Position numbers and translations under genes: made by a program. Shown here piece by piece: positions 6,889 through 16,216 of a DNA stretch of 64,000 nucleotides. This DNA comes from an uncultured Spirochaetales bacterium (GTDB lineage: Bacteria; Spirochaetota; Spirochaetia; Sphaerochaetales; Sphaerochaetaceae). The notes under the pieces are model-generated. The model saw only the letters and a list, made by a program, of their open reading frames with translations. It was not told where the DNA came from and searched no databases. The stretch covers positions 192,573-256,572 of the forward strand of contig CASFDW010000003.1 in NCBI GenBank assembly GCA_949293595.1, in the 5' to 3' direction. The first letter of the stretch is position 1. Each line of letters begins with the position of its first letter.

Positions 6889-8609
6889 CAATCCTGTTCC
6901 CTCAGTGCCGAATAGATGTCGTATATCCTGAGATTCCTTCCGATGTCCTCCTCGCTTATCTCCGAATACGAATTGAACACCACGCTCTTTTCCCCTGACG
7001 GGCGCACTTCGAAGAAGCTGTCGGAGAACAGGCCCTGCGTGTTCTCCATCTCCAGATGCACGGCAAAAGCCGGTTTCTGGCATTTTATCCTTATCGAGAA
7101 GGATTTGTCGTTGATCTTCCTCACCGAGTATTCGAGCATCGGATCCTGGTAGTTGCATTTCTCGATCTCGTCGAGCAGGAGGGTGAGCTCGCGGTGCAGG
7201 TCGAACGTCCTCATCTTCACATATACGAATTCCTTTTTCCTGTCATGGCCCCGGAGGTCTATGTCCTTTATCTTTACCGCGCTGTGCATCGGCACCTTTG
7301 TTGCATATATCTGCTTGTTCCTCTTCTGCCCCTCGTATTCCATGAATTTGACGGATATCTCCACATCCTCGTCCTTGTCCCCGTCGTTCGATACGAACAC
7401 TGAGAGGATGTCGTTTTCTATGAACATGATAGGAACCAGGTCCGCATAGAACCTGCGTGCGGCATAATGGCTGGGCTTCCATGTCCCGTCGCTTGAAACC
7501 GTCGAGAGGAGGTTGTCGTAGACCACCCCGTGGTTGGAGTTGCTGCTGCGCGTCTTGAGCACCCATCTTTCCAGGTCTATGGCATCCAGGAACATCCCCA
7601 GGTATCCTTTCCCTTTCCTGACTGAGGCGTCGAATATGTCGCAGTTGACCGCACCGTGCATGAACGATGGATGGAAGGCGTAGGCCGCGACGTTCTCGGG
7701 ATGAAGCACGATTATCCCGAGCCTGTCGGTAATGTTGTAGAACATGTGGCTTTCATGACCGCTTTCTATGAACAGCACGTTTATGTTTGCGTTCGCCGCG
7801 GATATGAGCAGTGTCTCGTATCTTCTCTGGTCGTGATGGATCATCACAGGCCATACCGCTCCTTTTGCAAAGGTTTCCATGCCGTTGACATGCAGCGCCC
7901 CGTCCTTGATCTCTATCGTACGGAAGGCGACCCTCCTCTCGAGAACCTCGCCGTCGATCGAGAGGACCGCGGTATAGAGTATCTGCCTTCCGTGTCCTGC
8001 GATGTTCCAGCATTCGACCTCCGTGTCGCCGATCTCGGTTTCGGTCTCGTAGATTCTGCGGCCTTTGGTGAATGTGACATCGAACGAGGTCGTTTTTCCA
8101 AGCAACGACAGGCTTATCACCCCGGAGGCGTCCCGGAACGAGCAGTAGTCGATCTCGGTCCTGATTTTCCATTTTCCGTCCTCGTGCCGCGGTCTCAGGT
8201 GTGCCGAATAGACCACTCCGGTATCCGTGACCACCAGGGAGGCTTCCCCGCAGAACGATGTGTTCACAACCGCCCTGATCGTGTTCTCCTTTTTCAGCAG
8301 ATCGGTTATGTCGTCCGAGCCGGGGTTGACCCCGTTGATCTCAACCTGTATCGCCTCGGGCATCTTCAGAACGCACCGGCCTCCGGTTCCCGGATGAGGG
8401 AACTTTCTTTCTATCGACCATTTCATGTCGCTGAGATATCTGATCTTCTCGCTGACGGCCTTTGATGCGATCAGCTCCGTATATATGCTGTTTGCCGTAT
8501 TGATTTCCAGACTTTTGTGCTTCTCAAAGAAGGTCGTGTATTTTTTGACGGCATCGTCCTGGCACGGGCTGAGCTTCCACTGCCCGGACAATGATATTGT
8601 CTTTGTCAC
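6888..8609 (-). CDS. GH2 beta-mannosidase-like protein lacking the catalytic core
   Basis: 573 residues. The N-terminal part resembles the GH2 jelly-roll and immunoglobulin-like domains (LSGQWKLSP... near the start; D-x-K-W-S-I-E-R-K-F). Around residue 255 is VNGMETFAKGAVWP, the usual entry to the GH2 barrel, followed by ANANINVLFIESG and YNITDRLGIIVLHP. It then passes quickly to a segment like the end of the barrel (WKPSHYAARRFYADLVPI). About 250 residues expected in active GH2 beta-mannosidases are missing, including the G-N-N-E and S-E-(F/Y)-G glutamate motifs. Start: GTG 8609 with GGAGG 5 nt before; an ATG at 8666 has no ribosome site. No signal peptide. Function unknown; a carbohydrate-binding or sensing pseudoenzyme is the likeliest reading. 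Confidence 0.65.
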   Translation of the reverse strand: MTKTISLSGQWKLSPCQDDAVKKYTTFFEKHKSLEINTANSIYTELIASKAVSEKIRYLSDMKWSIERKFPHPGTGGRCVLKMPEAIQVEINGVNPGSDDITDLLKKENTIRAVVNTSFCGEASLVVTDTGVVYSAHLRPRHEDGKWKIRTEIDYCSFRDASGVISLSLLGKTTSFDVTFTKGRRIYETETEIGDTEVECWNIAGHGRQILYTAVLSIDGEVLERRVAFRTIEIKDGALHVNGMETFAKGAVWPVMIHHDQRRYETLLISAANANINVLFIESGHESHMFYNITDRLGIIVLHPENVAAYAFHPSFMHGAVNCDIFDASVRKGKGYLGMFLDAIDLERWVLKTRSSNSNHGVVYDNLLSTVSSDGTWKPSHYAARRFYADLVPIMFIENDILSVFVSNDGDKDEDVEISVKFMEYEGQKRNKQIYATKVPMHSAVKIKDIDLRGHDRKKEFVYVKMRTFDLHRELTLLLDEIEKCNYQDPMLEYSVRKINDKSFSIRIKCQKPAFAVHLEMENTQGLFSDSFFEVRPSGEKSVVFNSYSEISEEDIGRNLRIYDIYSALREQD

Positions 8610-8695
8610 TCCTGCCTCCCTCCGCCTTGTCCGTTTCCAGTACCGGGCGGCCTGTTTGGAAAACATCAGAACGATGTTTCATCTTTTCCCCTACT

Positions 8696-8724
8696 ACTAT
8701 AGCATGGCGGCAGAGGGAAGGCAA
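8696..8724 (-). promoter_or_regulatory. Promoter of the GH2-like gene
   Basis: On the minus strand TTGCCT (8724-8719), 17-bp spacer, TATAGT (8701-8696). This leaves a leader of roughly 80 nt before the GTG at 8609. The -35 hexamer is the same as that of the candidate sRNA. Confidence 0.65.
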
Positions 8725-8794
8725 AATGTTTGTTTTGTGAAGCTCTGCCGTGCCTGTGTTGTTTTTACGAGTGTATTTTTGGGTCGAAATACAA

Positions 8795-8800
8795 TATAAT
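8795..8800 (+). promoter_or_regulatory. -10 box of nadE, leaderless arrangement
   Basis: Perfect TATAAT ending 7 nt before the nadE ATG, with no Shine-Dalgarno between them. The -35 is weak. Confidence 0.55.
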
Positions 8801-8807
8801 CGCAGGT

Positions 8808-10697
8808 ATGAAAGATGGATTTTTGAAGGTTGCCGCGGCGAGCCCCGAGCTGAAGGTCGCCGATCCCTTGTTCAATGTCGGCAGGATGATGGAGCTTTTC
8901 GATCTTGCGAAGGGCTACGGCGTGAAGGTGCTCGTGTTCCCCGAGCTTTCCATAACGGGCTACACATGCCAGGATCTTTTCTTCTCCGACAGCCTTGTTG
9001 AAAAGGCGCACCAGGCCCTTTCTGCCTATGCCGGGCACAGCGCCGGGTGCGACATGCTCTCGTTCGTTGGATATCCGCTTGTCCACAATGGCAAGCTTTA
9101 CAACACGGCCGTTGCGGTGCAGAACGGGAGGATCCTGTCATATACCGCGAAGACGTTCCTTCCTTCGTATGCGGAGTTCCAGGAAAACAGATGGTTCTCC
9201 CCATCCTTGGAAAAGAACATCGTGCTCGATGACGGCGCGGTGTTCGGGAACAGGATAATCCACAGGGCGGGAAGGTTCTCCGTCGCGGCCGAGATCTGCG
9301 AGGATCTCTGGGTTCCCGTGTCCCCGTCGGTATCGCATGCCGCCGCCGGGGCGCAGATAATCGTCAATCTTTCGGCTTCCGACGAGGTGGTGGGCAAGGA
9401 TGACTACCGCAGGAATCTTGTTGTGATGCATTCGGCGAAAACCGTATCGGCTTATGTGTATGCCGATGCCAGCGAATGCGAAAGCACCAGCGACATGGTG
9501 TTCGCAGGGGTGAATCTGATTGCGGAGAACGGAACGTTGCTGGAGGAGGGATCCTATGCACTGGAGTCGCTGACCGTCTCCGAGGTGGATGTCGGCAGGA
9601 TAGATGCTGAAAGGAAAAGGCTGACGACGTTCACCGTCCGGGAGAATCCTGAATACACCTACATCGACATCGCATTCGATGAGGTCGAGACCGTCCTGAC
9701 CCGCAGGATCGCCATGCTGCCCTTCGTGCCGTCCTCGAACGAGGAGAGGCATGTCCGTTGCGAGAAGATCCTCTCCTTGCAGGCGATCGGACTGAAGAGG
9801 AGGGTTCTGCATACAAAGGCAAGGACCCTTGTCGTCGGGCTCTCTGGAGGGTTGGACAGCACCCTTGCCCTGCTTGTGTGCGTCAGGGCCATGGGCATGA
9901 TGGGCCGGAGCCGCAAGGACATCCTTGCCATCACGATGCCCTGCTTCGGAACCACCAAAAGGACGAAGGGCAATGCGGAGAAGCTTGCTTCAGCCCTGGG
10001 GGTGTCGTTCAGGACAATAGACATAAAGAGGAGCGTGCTTTCCCATTTCAGGGACATAGGTCAGGATCCGGAGGATCTTTCCGTGACATACGAGAATGCT
10101 CAGGCAAGGGAGCGCACACAGGTTTTGATGGATGTCGCCAACAGCACCGGCGGCCTTGTTGTCGGTACGGGGGACCTGAGCGAGCTCGCTCTCGGATGGG
10201 CCACGTACAACGGCGACCACATGAGCATGTATGCTGTCAACGCCTCGATTCCCAAGACCCTTGTGAGGCACATCGTGGGTCATGTGGCCTCGCTGGGCGG
10301 CCCCGGGGCGAAGGTTTTGCATGACATACTCGACACGCCGGTATCCCCCGAGCTGCTTCCCGCGAAGGACGGCGTGATAAGCCAGGTCACTGAGGATATT
10401 GTCGGCCCGTACGAGCTGCATGACTTTTTCATGTACTACCTCGTGCGGTATGGCTTCGGAGCTGGGAAGATCTTCAGGCTCTCCCTGCGTGCCTTCGACG
10501 GTGTGTACGACAGAAGCACCATCCTCAAATGGCTTGGAACCTTCCTGCGGCGGTTCTTCTCCCAGCAGTTCAAGCGCAATTGCCTTCCTGACGGACCAAA
10601 GGTCGGAAGCGTGACGTTCAGTCCCCGCTCCGATTGGAGGATGCCGAGCGATGCCTCCCCGCAGGCCTGGTTGGACGAGCTGGAAGAGCTGAGGTGA
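8808..10697 (+). CDS. nadE: Glutamine-dependent NAD+ synthetase
   Basis: Last step of NAD biosynthesis: ATP-dependent amidation of deaminated NAD using ammonia from glutamine. The N-terminal nitrilase-type glutaminase domain has its triad as Glu46 (FPELSITGY), Lys115 (TAKTFLP) and Cys164 (EICEDLW). The C-terminal PP-loop synthetase domain has GLSGGLDST near residue 345. At 629 residues it is the two-domain type of usual length. Start at 8808 (MKDGFLKVAAASPEL) is chosen because the glutaminase begins there and the -10 box ends 7 nt upstream. It stands alone, divergent from the GH2-like gene. Confidence 0.93.
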   Translation: MKDGFLKVAAASPELKVADPLFNVGRMMELFDLAKGYGVKVLVFPELSITGYTCQDLFFSDSLVEKAHQALSAYAGHSAGCDMLSFVGYPLVHNGKLYNTAVAVQNGRILSYTAKTFLPSYAEFQENRWFSPSLEKNIVLDDGAVFGNRIIHRAGRFSVAAEICEDLWVPVSPSVSHAAAGAQIIVNLSASDEVVGKDDYRRNLVVMHSAKTVSAYVYADASECESTSDMVFAGVNLIAENGTLLEEGSYALESLTVSEVDVGRIDAERKRLTTFTVRENPEYTYIDIAFDEVETVLTRRIAMLPFVPSSNEERHVRCEKILSLQAIGLKRRVLHTKARTLVVGLSGGLDSTLALLVCVRAMGMMGRSRKDILAITMPCFGTTKRTKGNAEKLASALGVSFRTIDIKRSVLSHFRDIGQDPEDLSVTYENAQARERTQVLMDVANSTGGLVVGTGDLSELALGWATYNGDHMSMYAVNASIPKTLVRHIVGHVASLGGPGAKVLHDILDTPVSPELLPAKDGVISQVTEDIVGPYELHDFFMYYLVRYGFGAGKIFRLSLRAFDGVYDRSTILKWLGTFLRRFFSQQFKRNCLPDGPKVGSVTFSPRSDWRMPSDASPQAWLDELEELR

Positions 10698-10749
10698 AAC
10701 CTTTGCGGACATGGGTTGTTTTACATATCGGATTAATAGGAGTAGTGAC

Positions 10750-11307
10750 ATGAAAAAGAAATTCATTGTTTTTCTCGTGATGCTGGCTCTTGTTCCCTCG
10801 GTGATGTTCGCTGATGTTCTCCAGCTGGGAATGAACGTGGGATATAAGAACAGCTATGCACAGATCGAGGACGAGGGCCTCGAGTTCAAATGGGATAATT
10901 TCGTCTTCGGACCGGATATCAGGCTGAACCTTCTCTGCTTCGGCCTCGATGTATCCATGGACATGGGGTTCCCTGGTGATGCGGTCGTGCTCAACACCAA
11001 GGCCGTCGGCACGATCTATCTGAAGCTTCTGGACTTGATAAGGATCAGCCTCGGAGCCGGTGTGGGAATGCCGTTCATGGTCGAGCATGGGGATTGGACG
11101 GTCAACGGCGAGCCGATGGAGAAGTTCGTCGATGTGCTCAAGGATTCCAATCTCATCTACAGGGTGGGGCTGGGCTTTACGATCGAGCCGGTCGAGATAG
11201 TCGCTAACTGGGACATACCCAGCGAGGGACCGCTTGGCGGCGGTGATCTGTTCCCCGCGGTCAAGGCCAGCACGTTCAGCGTCGGGGTGCTGTTCAACCT
11301 GTTCTGA
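10750..11307 (+). CDS. Small exported protein, putative outer-membrane barrel
   Basis: 185 residues with a clear signal peptide (MKKKFIVFLVMLALVPSVMFA). It is followed by alternating hydrophobic/polar segments ending in an aromatic residue (VGVLFNLF), the look of a small outer-membrane beta-barrel. The start is set by GGAG 7-8 nt before the ATG. No family is recognised. It lies 52 nt after nadE and ends at a terminator. Confidence 0.6.
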   Translation: MKKKFIVFLVMLALVPSVMFADVLQLGMNVGYKNSYAQIEDEGLEFKWDNFVFGPDIRLNLLCFGLDVSMDMGFPGDAVVLNTKAVGTIYLKLLDLIRISLGAGVGMPFMVEHGDWTVNGEPMEKFVDVLKDSNLIYRVGLGFTIEPVEIVANWDIPSEGPLGGGDLFPAVKASTFSVGVLFNLF

Positions 11308-11329
11308 TCCCGTACCGTTTTTTTTTGGG

Positions 11330-11363
11330 TTGCCTGAGGTTCTATCCCAGGCAATTTTGTTTT
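11330..11363 (+). terminator. Intrinsic terminator
   Basis: TTGCCTG (11330-11336) pairs with CAGGCAA (11348-11354), followed by TTTTGTTTT. It separates the small exported protein from the next transcription unit. Confidence 0.75.
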
Positions 11364-11368
11364 ATCAT
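11363..11368 (+). promoter_or_regulatory. -10-like box before the membrane protein gene
   Basis: TATCAT ends 9 nt before the ATG at 11378; no Shine-Dalgarno is present. It directly abuts the preceding terminator. It would give a leaderless or nearly leaderless mRNA. Confidence 0.35.
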
Positions 11369-11377
11369 TGGTTGCAT

Positions 11378-12019
11378 ATGGGTGATACGCTTAAGATATT
11401 TTTTTCAACCATCATACTGGTGCTGATAACCAGCATCGTATTCTTTGCACTCTACTTTTTGTTTCCTGCCGTCTCCGAGCAGGCGTTCGGCATATCGTAC
11501 CGGTCCTCGAAGGAGGCACCGGTCGAGACGTTGAACAGGATTCTTGAGGAGACGGCACCCGACCGGGCTGCCGACGAAACGCCTGTAGGGACAGTGTCCG
11601 TGGCAGTTCCTGCCGGATCCGCGGACGCATCCGCAACGCCTGTGGCTGATGAGGCCGCTTTTGCCGACGGGCCTTCCGCAGATCCTGTTGCCGTTGCGGC
11701 GGAACCTGATTTGGAGGAGTCCCTTCCTCCTGTGACAAGCTCGGGAGAGGAGGTCCTCGCATTCTTCGACACGGCAAAGGGCAGGACGCTCGTCGGTGCC
11801 GCGGGGATGATCGGAGGTCTTGACCTCGACATGGCCGCCATGGCGGACACAATGGGAGGCAGGAATCTTGTCAACACGGTCGGCGAGTATCTTGAGAAGA
11901 CGGGACAGAGCATGGACGACATCTTCTCGAACAAGGCGATAATGTCCGCCCTCACGGGGAAGGTCGACGAGAAGGTGGCAGGCCTTCTTTCCTATCTTGA
12001 AGAAGAAGGTGCGATTTGA
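11378..12019 (+). CDS. Single-pass membrane protein of unknown function
   Basis: 213 residues. One strong N-terminal membrane helix (about residues 5-28), then a low-complexity Ala/Pro/Glu/Asp linker, then a small helical C-terminal domain with GGLDLDMAAMADTMGGRNLV. The C-terminal part is probably extracytoplasmic. No family recognised. The start at 11378 places the membrane helix at the N-terminus. Its TGA overlaps the TTG start of the next gene, so translation is coupled. Confidence 0.6.
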   Translation: MGDTLKIFFSTIILVLITSIVFFALYFLFPAVSEQAFGISYRSSKEAPVETLNRILEETAPDRAADETPVGTVSVAVPAGSADASATPVADEAAFADGPSADPVAVAAEPDLEESLPPVTSSGEEVLAFFDTAKGRTLVGAAGMIGGLDLDMAAMADTMGGRNLVNTVGEYLEKTGQSMDDIFSNKAIMSALTGKVDEKVAGLLSYLEEEGAI

Positions 12020-12777
12020 GGATTACGTTTCTGGGCACCGGGACAAGCCATGGGATTCCCGTGCTGGGCTGCAGCTGTCCCGTATGCACGTCGGAGGATG
12101 TCCGTAATGTCAGATACAGGTCATCCATCCTGGTTGAGTCCGATGGCGTGTCGGTGGTCGTGGATACAGGATACGAATTCCGTCTTTCCGGAATAAGGGC
12201 AGGCTTGAGGAAGGTCGATGCCGTGCTCTACACCCATTCCCATTCCGACCATATCATGGGGCTTGACGATTTGCGGGTATTCACCCGGGACAGGCGGCTT
12301 CCGGTCTTCGGCAATGCCCGCACGATCGCCGACATCAAGGAGAAATTCCCGTATGCGTTCAGGCATTACGACGGCAATTACGGCCTTCCCCTCCTGGATG
12401 CGTGCGTCCTTGAGAACTACAGGACCTTCTCCGTCGGGAGCCTCGAGGTGCTTCCCGTGCCCGTATCCCACGGATGCATGGAGATTTTGGGATACCGTTT
12501 CTCCAATTTCGCATATGTAACGGACGTCTCCTGCATCGGGGATGAGTCCTATGAGGCACTGAAGGGGGTCGATGTCCTTGTCCTGGGAGCGTTGAGGAAA
12601 AGGCCGCATGCGACGCATTTCTCGTTCGACCAGGCCATGGAGGCGTTTTTGAGGATCGGTGCGGGACGCTGCTACTTCACGCATGTCAACCATGAGACAT
12701 CGTACGAGGAGATAAACAGGCTTTACGGCCGGTTCGGCATACAAAGCGCCTATGATAATCTGGTATTGGAGGTTTGA
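12016..12777 (+). CDS. MBL-fold metallo-hydrolase, PhnP-like
   Basis: 253-residue cytosolic metallo-beta-lactamase-fold hydrolase. The metal motif is YTHSHSDHIMG (HxHxDH), with a further ligand histidine in VSHGCM and a late VNHET. The N-terminal LGTGTSHGIPVLGCSCPVC with paired cysteines is typical of the PhnP/cyclic-phosphodiesterase-like branch. Likely a phosphodiesterase; the substrate is unknown. The start is TTG overlapping the previous stop as TTGA, which gives a complete N-terminus. It is followed directly by polA. Confidence 0.83.
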   Translation: MRITFLGTGTSHGIPVLGCSCPVCTSEDVRNVRYRSSILVESDGVSVVVDTGYEFRLSGIRAGLRKVDAVLYTHSHSDHIMGLDDLRVFTRDRRLPVFGNARTIADIKEKFPYAFRHYDGNYGLPLLDACVLENYRTFSVGSLEVLPVPVSHGCMEILGYRFSNFAYVTDVSCIGDESYEALKGVDVLVLGALRKRPHATHFSFDQAMEAFLRIGAGRCYFTHVNHETSYEEINRLYGRFGIQSAYDNLVLEV

Positions 12778-15627
12778 ATGAGCATGGAACTGTTCAGCGA
12801 TGAGGAACTCGACCAGGAGAAGCTGGAGGAGGAGAGGTCGCGGGAGAAAGAGGATATAGAGAAGCGGATACGTAAGGAAAAGGAGGAGCGGGTCGAGGAG
12901 GAGACCACGTTCGTCTCCGACAGTAAGCTTTACATCATCGACGGCTATTCGCTGATATACCGTTCCTACTTCGCTTTTCTCAGCCATCCGCTCACCGATG
13001 GCCAGGGAAACAACATGAGCGCGTATTTCGGCTTCTTCAATACTCTGCTGGCCCTCATGTCGCAGTACAGGATGGACTATCTGGCCGTGACGATGGATGA
13101 GAAGGAGCCTACGTTCAGGCACAGGATGTATCCCGGGTACAAGGCAAACCGTGACAAGGCGCCGGAGGACCTGCATGCCCAGGTGCCGCTGATAAGGGGC
13201 ACGCTGGAGAAAATGGGGATACAGGTGCTGTCCAAGCCCGGCTACGAGGCGGACGACGTCATCGCCAGCCTCACGCGCATTGCGGCCGGGCATGGGGTGG
13301 ACACGGTCATGTTCACGGGGGACAAGGACCTGCTGCAGCTTGTCGGCGACCATGTCTGCGCGCTCCGCCCGCCGAAAAAGGGGGAAAGGAGCTACAGCCT
13401 CTTCACACGCAACGAGGTGTATGCCGAATTCGGGGTATATCCGGAGCAGATCGTCGATTATCTCGCACTCATCGGGGACGCCGCAGACAACATCCCGGGG
13501 GTCAAGGGAATCGGAGAGAAGGGTGCGGTCAGGCTTTTATCCGAATTTGTAAGCCTTGACGGGATATACCGCAAGATCGACCGTACGGGGCCGGGGGTCA
13601 GGAAGAAGCTGGAGGACGGCAGGGCCTCCGCCGAGATGTCAAAGGTCCTCATAACCCTCTCGTTCGATGCCTTGGACGAGGATTTCGATCTTTCCTCCCT
13701 CCTTTTTTCGAAGGTGAGGAAGGAGAATGCCAAGGATGATTTCCTCAAGTATGGGCAGAACCAGCTTGTCAGGAAGATAGGTGTGAAGGCCATGGATGTT
13801 GAAAAGGCCTCCGAGCTCAAGCCCTCCGTCACCGCGGACAGGAGATTTTTGGGAAAGGGTTCGTACACGTTGCTAGATGACATATCGGAGGTCGAAAGGC
13901 ATTTCGAGGCGTGTCTCGCATCCGGAGATCCGGTAATGGCCTTCGACACGGAGACCACAGGTCTGGAGCTGGATTCGAAACTGGTGGGCTTCTCTTTTTC
14001 CTATGAACTGAAGAAATCCTACTATTGCCCCCTCGTAAGCAGTGACGGGGAGCACCTTGGCTTGGAGGATGTCGTCGCGCTGTTTACAAAGTATTTTTCC
14101 TCGGGGCTGATCGGCGTAGTGGGGCAGAACATAAAATACGATATCGAGATTCTTTCGAACCTCGGCGTGGATATCGCCAGCATACGTTTCGACACGATGG
14201 TCGCCTCATGGCTTCTGGAATCCGACCAGGCACAGTTCAATCTCGACGACCTGGCTTCAAGATATCTCGATTACCAGACGATAAGATACGAGGATGTCGT
14301 GCCTTCCGGTGGAACGTTCGCGGATGTCCCGCTTGACAAGGCGCTCGAATACGGTGCGGAGGACAGCGATCTTACCTACCGTCTTTATATCCTGCTGCGC
14401 GGCAGGCTGGAAAAAAACGGCCTGCTTGGCGTCATGGAGGAGCTTGAGATCCCGCTGATAAAGGTGCTTGCGGGCATGGAGCTCAACGGAATAGCGCTTT
14501 CCGACGAAAAGATGGACAAGCTGAAGAAGGCCACCGACGAGAAGGTCCGGCAGCTTGAGAAGGACATATACGTGCAGGCCGGGCATGAGTTCAACATCAA
14601 TTCGACCCAGCAGCTTGCGAAGGTCCTTTTCGAGGAGAAGGGGCTGAAGACAGGAAAGAAGACGAAAAGCGGGTATTCCACCGACGTCGATACGCTGGAA
14701 TCCCTCCGCTCCACAGGTGATCCGATAATCGCCGACCTTTTGGAGTACCGTCTTCTCTCCAAGCTCAAGAGCACCTACATAGACGTGTTGCCCACCTTGA
14801 AGGGCAAGGACGGGAGGATCCATACCAGCTTCCTGCAGACAGGAACCGCCACGGGAAGGCTTTCAAGCCGGAATCCGAACCTGCAGAACATCCCGGTGCG
14901 TACCGCCGAGGGGCGCATGATAAGGGGTGCCTTCCTGGCACGGCCGAAACATGTGTATGTATCTGCCGATTATTCACAGATCGAGCTTGTGGTGCTGGCG
15001 CACATGTCAGGGGACCCCGAGCTCTGCAAGGCATTCAGAAGCGGGGAGGACGTCCACCGCCATACCGCCGGACTGGTCTTCAACAAGGATGTTGCCGATG
15101 TGAGCGCGGACGAGCGCAGGATCGCCAAGACGATCAATTTCGGAATCATGTACGGCATGTCTGCGTTCCGTCTTTCTAACGAGCTCGGAATCACGCGTTC
15201 CGAGGCCTCATCCTTCATCGACCGCTATTTCGAGAGGTACGGCGCCATCAAGGCCTTCGTGGACGGATGCGTGGGCAGGGCGGAGGTGGACGGATACGTC
15301 ACGACGCTTTTCGGCCACAGACGCCGTATACCCGGAATAGGAAGCGTCAACAAGACCGAAAAGAAGGCGGCGGAAAGGGTTGCGGTAAACACCGTCATAC
15401 AGGGGACGGCGAGCGAGATCATGAAAAAGGCAATGATCTCCCTTGATGCCGATCTCCTGGAGTGTCTTGTCCTCCAGGTTCACGACGAGCTCATATTCGA
15501 GGTGCCGGAGGACAAGGCCGGGGAGATGGCCTCGAGGATAAAGAAGATAATGGAGAGCACCGTGTCGTTCTCCGTTCCGATAAAGGCAAGCGTGGAGATT
15601 GCCGCCTGCTGGGGGGACATGCACTGA
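12778..15627 (+). CDS. polA: DNA polymerase I
   Basis: 949 residues: 5'-3' exonuclease domain, 3'-5' proofreading domain, polymerase domain. The proofreading motifs are intact: FDTETTGLE near 387, GQNIKYD, and YGAEDSDLTY. Polymerase motif A is DYSQIELV near 730, motif B RRIAKTINFGIMYG, and motif C LQVHDELIFEV near 900. Odd feature: the usual exonuclease start (LYIIDGYSLIYRSYFAF) comes only at about residue 50. It is preceded by a highly charged Glu/Lys-rich helix that I do not know from other PolA proteins. The ATG directly follows the previous stop, and the stop overlaps coaE (TGATG). Confidence 0.95.
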   Translation: MSMELFSDEELDQEKLEEERSREKEDIEKRIRKEKEERVEEETTFVSDSKLYIIDGYSLIYRSYFAFLSHPLTDGQGNNMSAYFGFFNTLLALMSQYRMDYLAVTMDEKEPTFRHRMYPGYKANRDKAPEDLHAQVPLIRGTLEKMGIQVLSKPGYEADDVIASLTRIAAGHGVDTVMFTGDKDLLQLVGDHVCALRPPKKGERSYSLFTRNEVYAEFGVYPEQIVDYLALIGDAADNIPGVKGIGEKGAVRLLSEFVSLDGIYRKIDRTGPGVRKKLEDGRASAEMSKVLITLSFDALDEDFDLSSLLFSKVRKENAKDDFLKYGQNQLVRKIGVKAMDVEKASELKPSVTADRRFLGKGSYTLLDDISEVERHFEACLASGDPVMAFDTETTGLELDSKLVGFSFSYELKKSYYCPLVSSDGEHLGLEDVVALFTKYFSSGLIGVVGQNIKYDIEILSNLGVDIASIRFDTMVASWLLESDQAQFNLDDLASRYLDYQTIRYEDVVPSGGTFADVPLDKALEYGAEDSDLTYRLYILLRGRLEKNGLLGVMEELEIPLIKVLAGMELNGIALSDEKMDKLKKATDEKVRQLEKDIYVQAGHEFNINSTQQLAKVLFEEKGLKTGKKTKSGYSTDVDTLESLRSTGDPIIADLLEYRLLSKLKSTYIDVLPTLKGKDGRIHTSFLQTGTATGRLSSRNPNLQNIPVRTAEGRMIRGAFLARPKHVYVSADYSQIELVVLAHMSGDPELCKAFRSGEDVHRHTAGLVFNKDVADVSADERRIAKTINFGIMYGMSAFRLSNELGITRSEASSFIDRYFERYGAIKAFVDGCVGRAEVDGYVTTLFGHRRRIPGIGSVNKTEKKAAERVAVNTVIQGTASEIMKKAMISLDADLLECLVLQVHDELIFEVPEDKAGEMASRIKKIMESTVSFSVPIKASVEIAACWGDMH

Positions 15628-16214
15628 TGGTCATAGGACTTACCGGACGCTCCTGCGCGGGCAAGGACGAGGTCGCGTCTATTTTCAGGGAGAAGGGTTT
15701 TTTCGTCATAGACGAGGACGGACTGGGGCACGAGGCCCTTGATGCGAACATCGGGAGGATAGGGGAGGCTTTCCCCGATGCCGTTAAGGATGGCAAGGTC
15801 GATAGAAAGGTGTTGGGCAGGATCGTGTTCTCGAGTCCCGGGGGCTTGGAGAAGCTCGAATCCATCAGCCACCCGTGGATGAGGATGGAGACCGGAAGGC
15901 TTGTCCGCAAGGCTCTTTCCGAGGGCCGGGTCGTTGTCATCAATGCCGCGATCCTTTCCCGTCTCGGCCTTGTTGGATTGTGCGACGAGGTGGTTTTCGT
16001 CGACGCCCCGTTCGAGACAAGGGCGCGTCGCGCCGCACTGCGCGACGGTGTCGACGAGGCCGTTTTTGCAAAAAGGGAGGAGAATCAGCAGGATATTTGT
16101 CCGGATTTTGAAACCTTTGGCAAAAAGATTGTTAAAATTATAAACGACCACGAAAAAAAACAACTTTATCGACAAGTGGAAGATTATTGTGGTAGTATCA
16201 TAGACAGAGGTTGA
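15627..16214 (+). CDS. coaE: Dephospho-CoA kinase
   Basis: Last step of coenzyme A biosynthesis, phosphorylating the ribose 3'-OH of dephospho-CoA. 195 residues with a P-loop at the N-terminus (GLTGRSCAGKDEVA, residues 4-17), followed by the family's GFFVIDEDGLGHEAL segment in which the usual Asp-Ala-Asp reads Asp-Glu-Asp. The ATG overlaps the polA stop by one base. polA-coaE adjacency is common in bacteria. The C-terminal end is Lys/Asn rich and its codons are more A+T-rich than the core. Confidence 0.9.
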   Translation: MVIGLTGRSCAGKDEVASIFREKGFFVIDEDGLGHEALDANIGRIGEAFPDAVKDGKVDRKVLGRIVFSSPGGLEKLESISHPWMRMETGRLVRKALSEGRVVVINAAILSRLGLVGLCDEVVFVDAPFETRARRAALRDGVDEAVFAKREENQQDICPDFETFGKKIVKIINDHEKKQLYRQVEDYCGSIIDRG

Positions 16215-16216
16215 TT

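Noticed and set aside
6888..8609. Calling the GH2-like gene a pseudogene
   Set aside because: Frame, start signal and promoter are intact and the loss is a clean internal absence, so a pseudoenzyme is more likely than decay.
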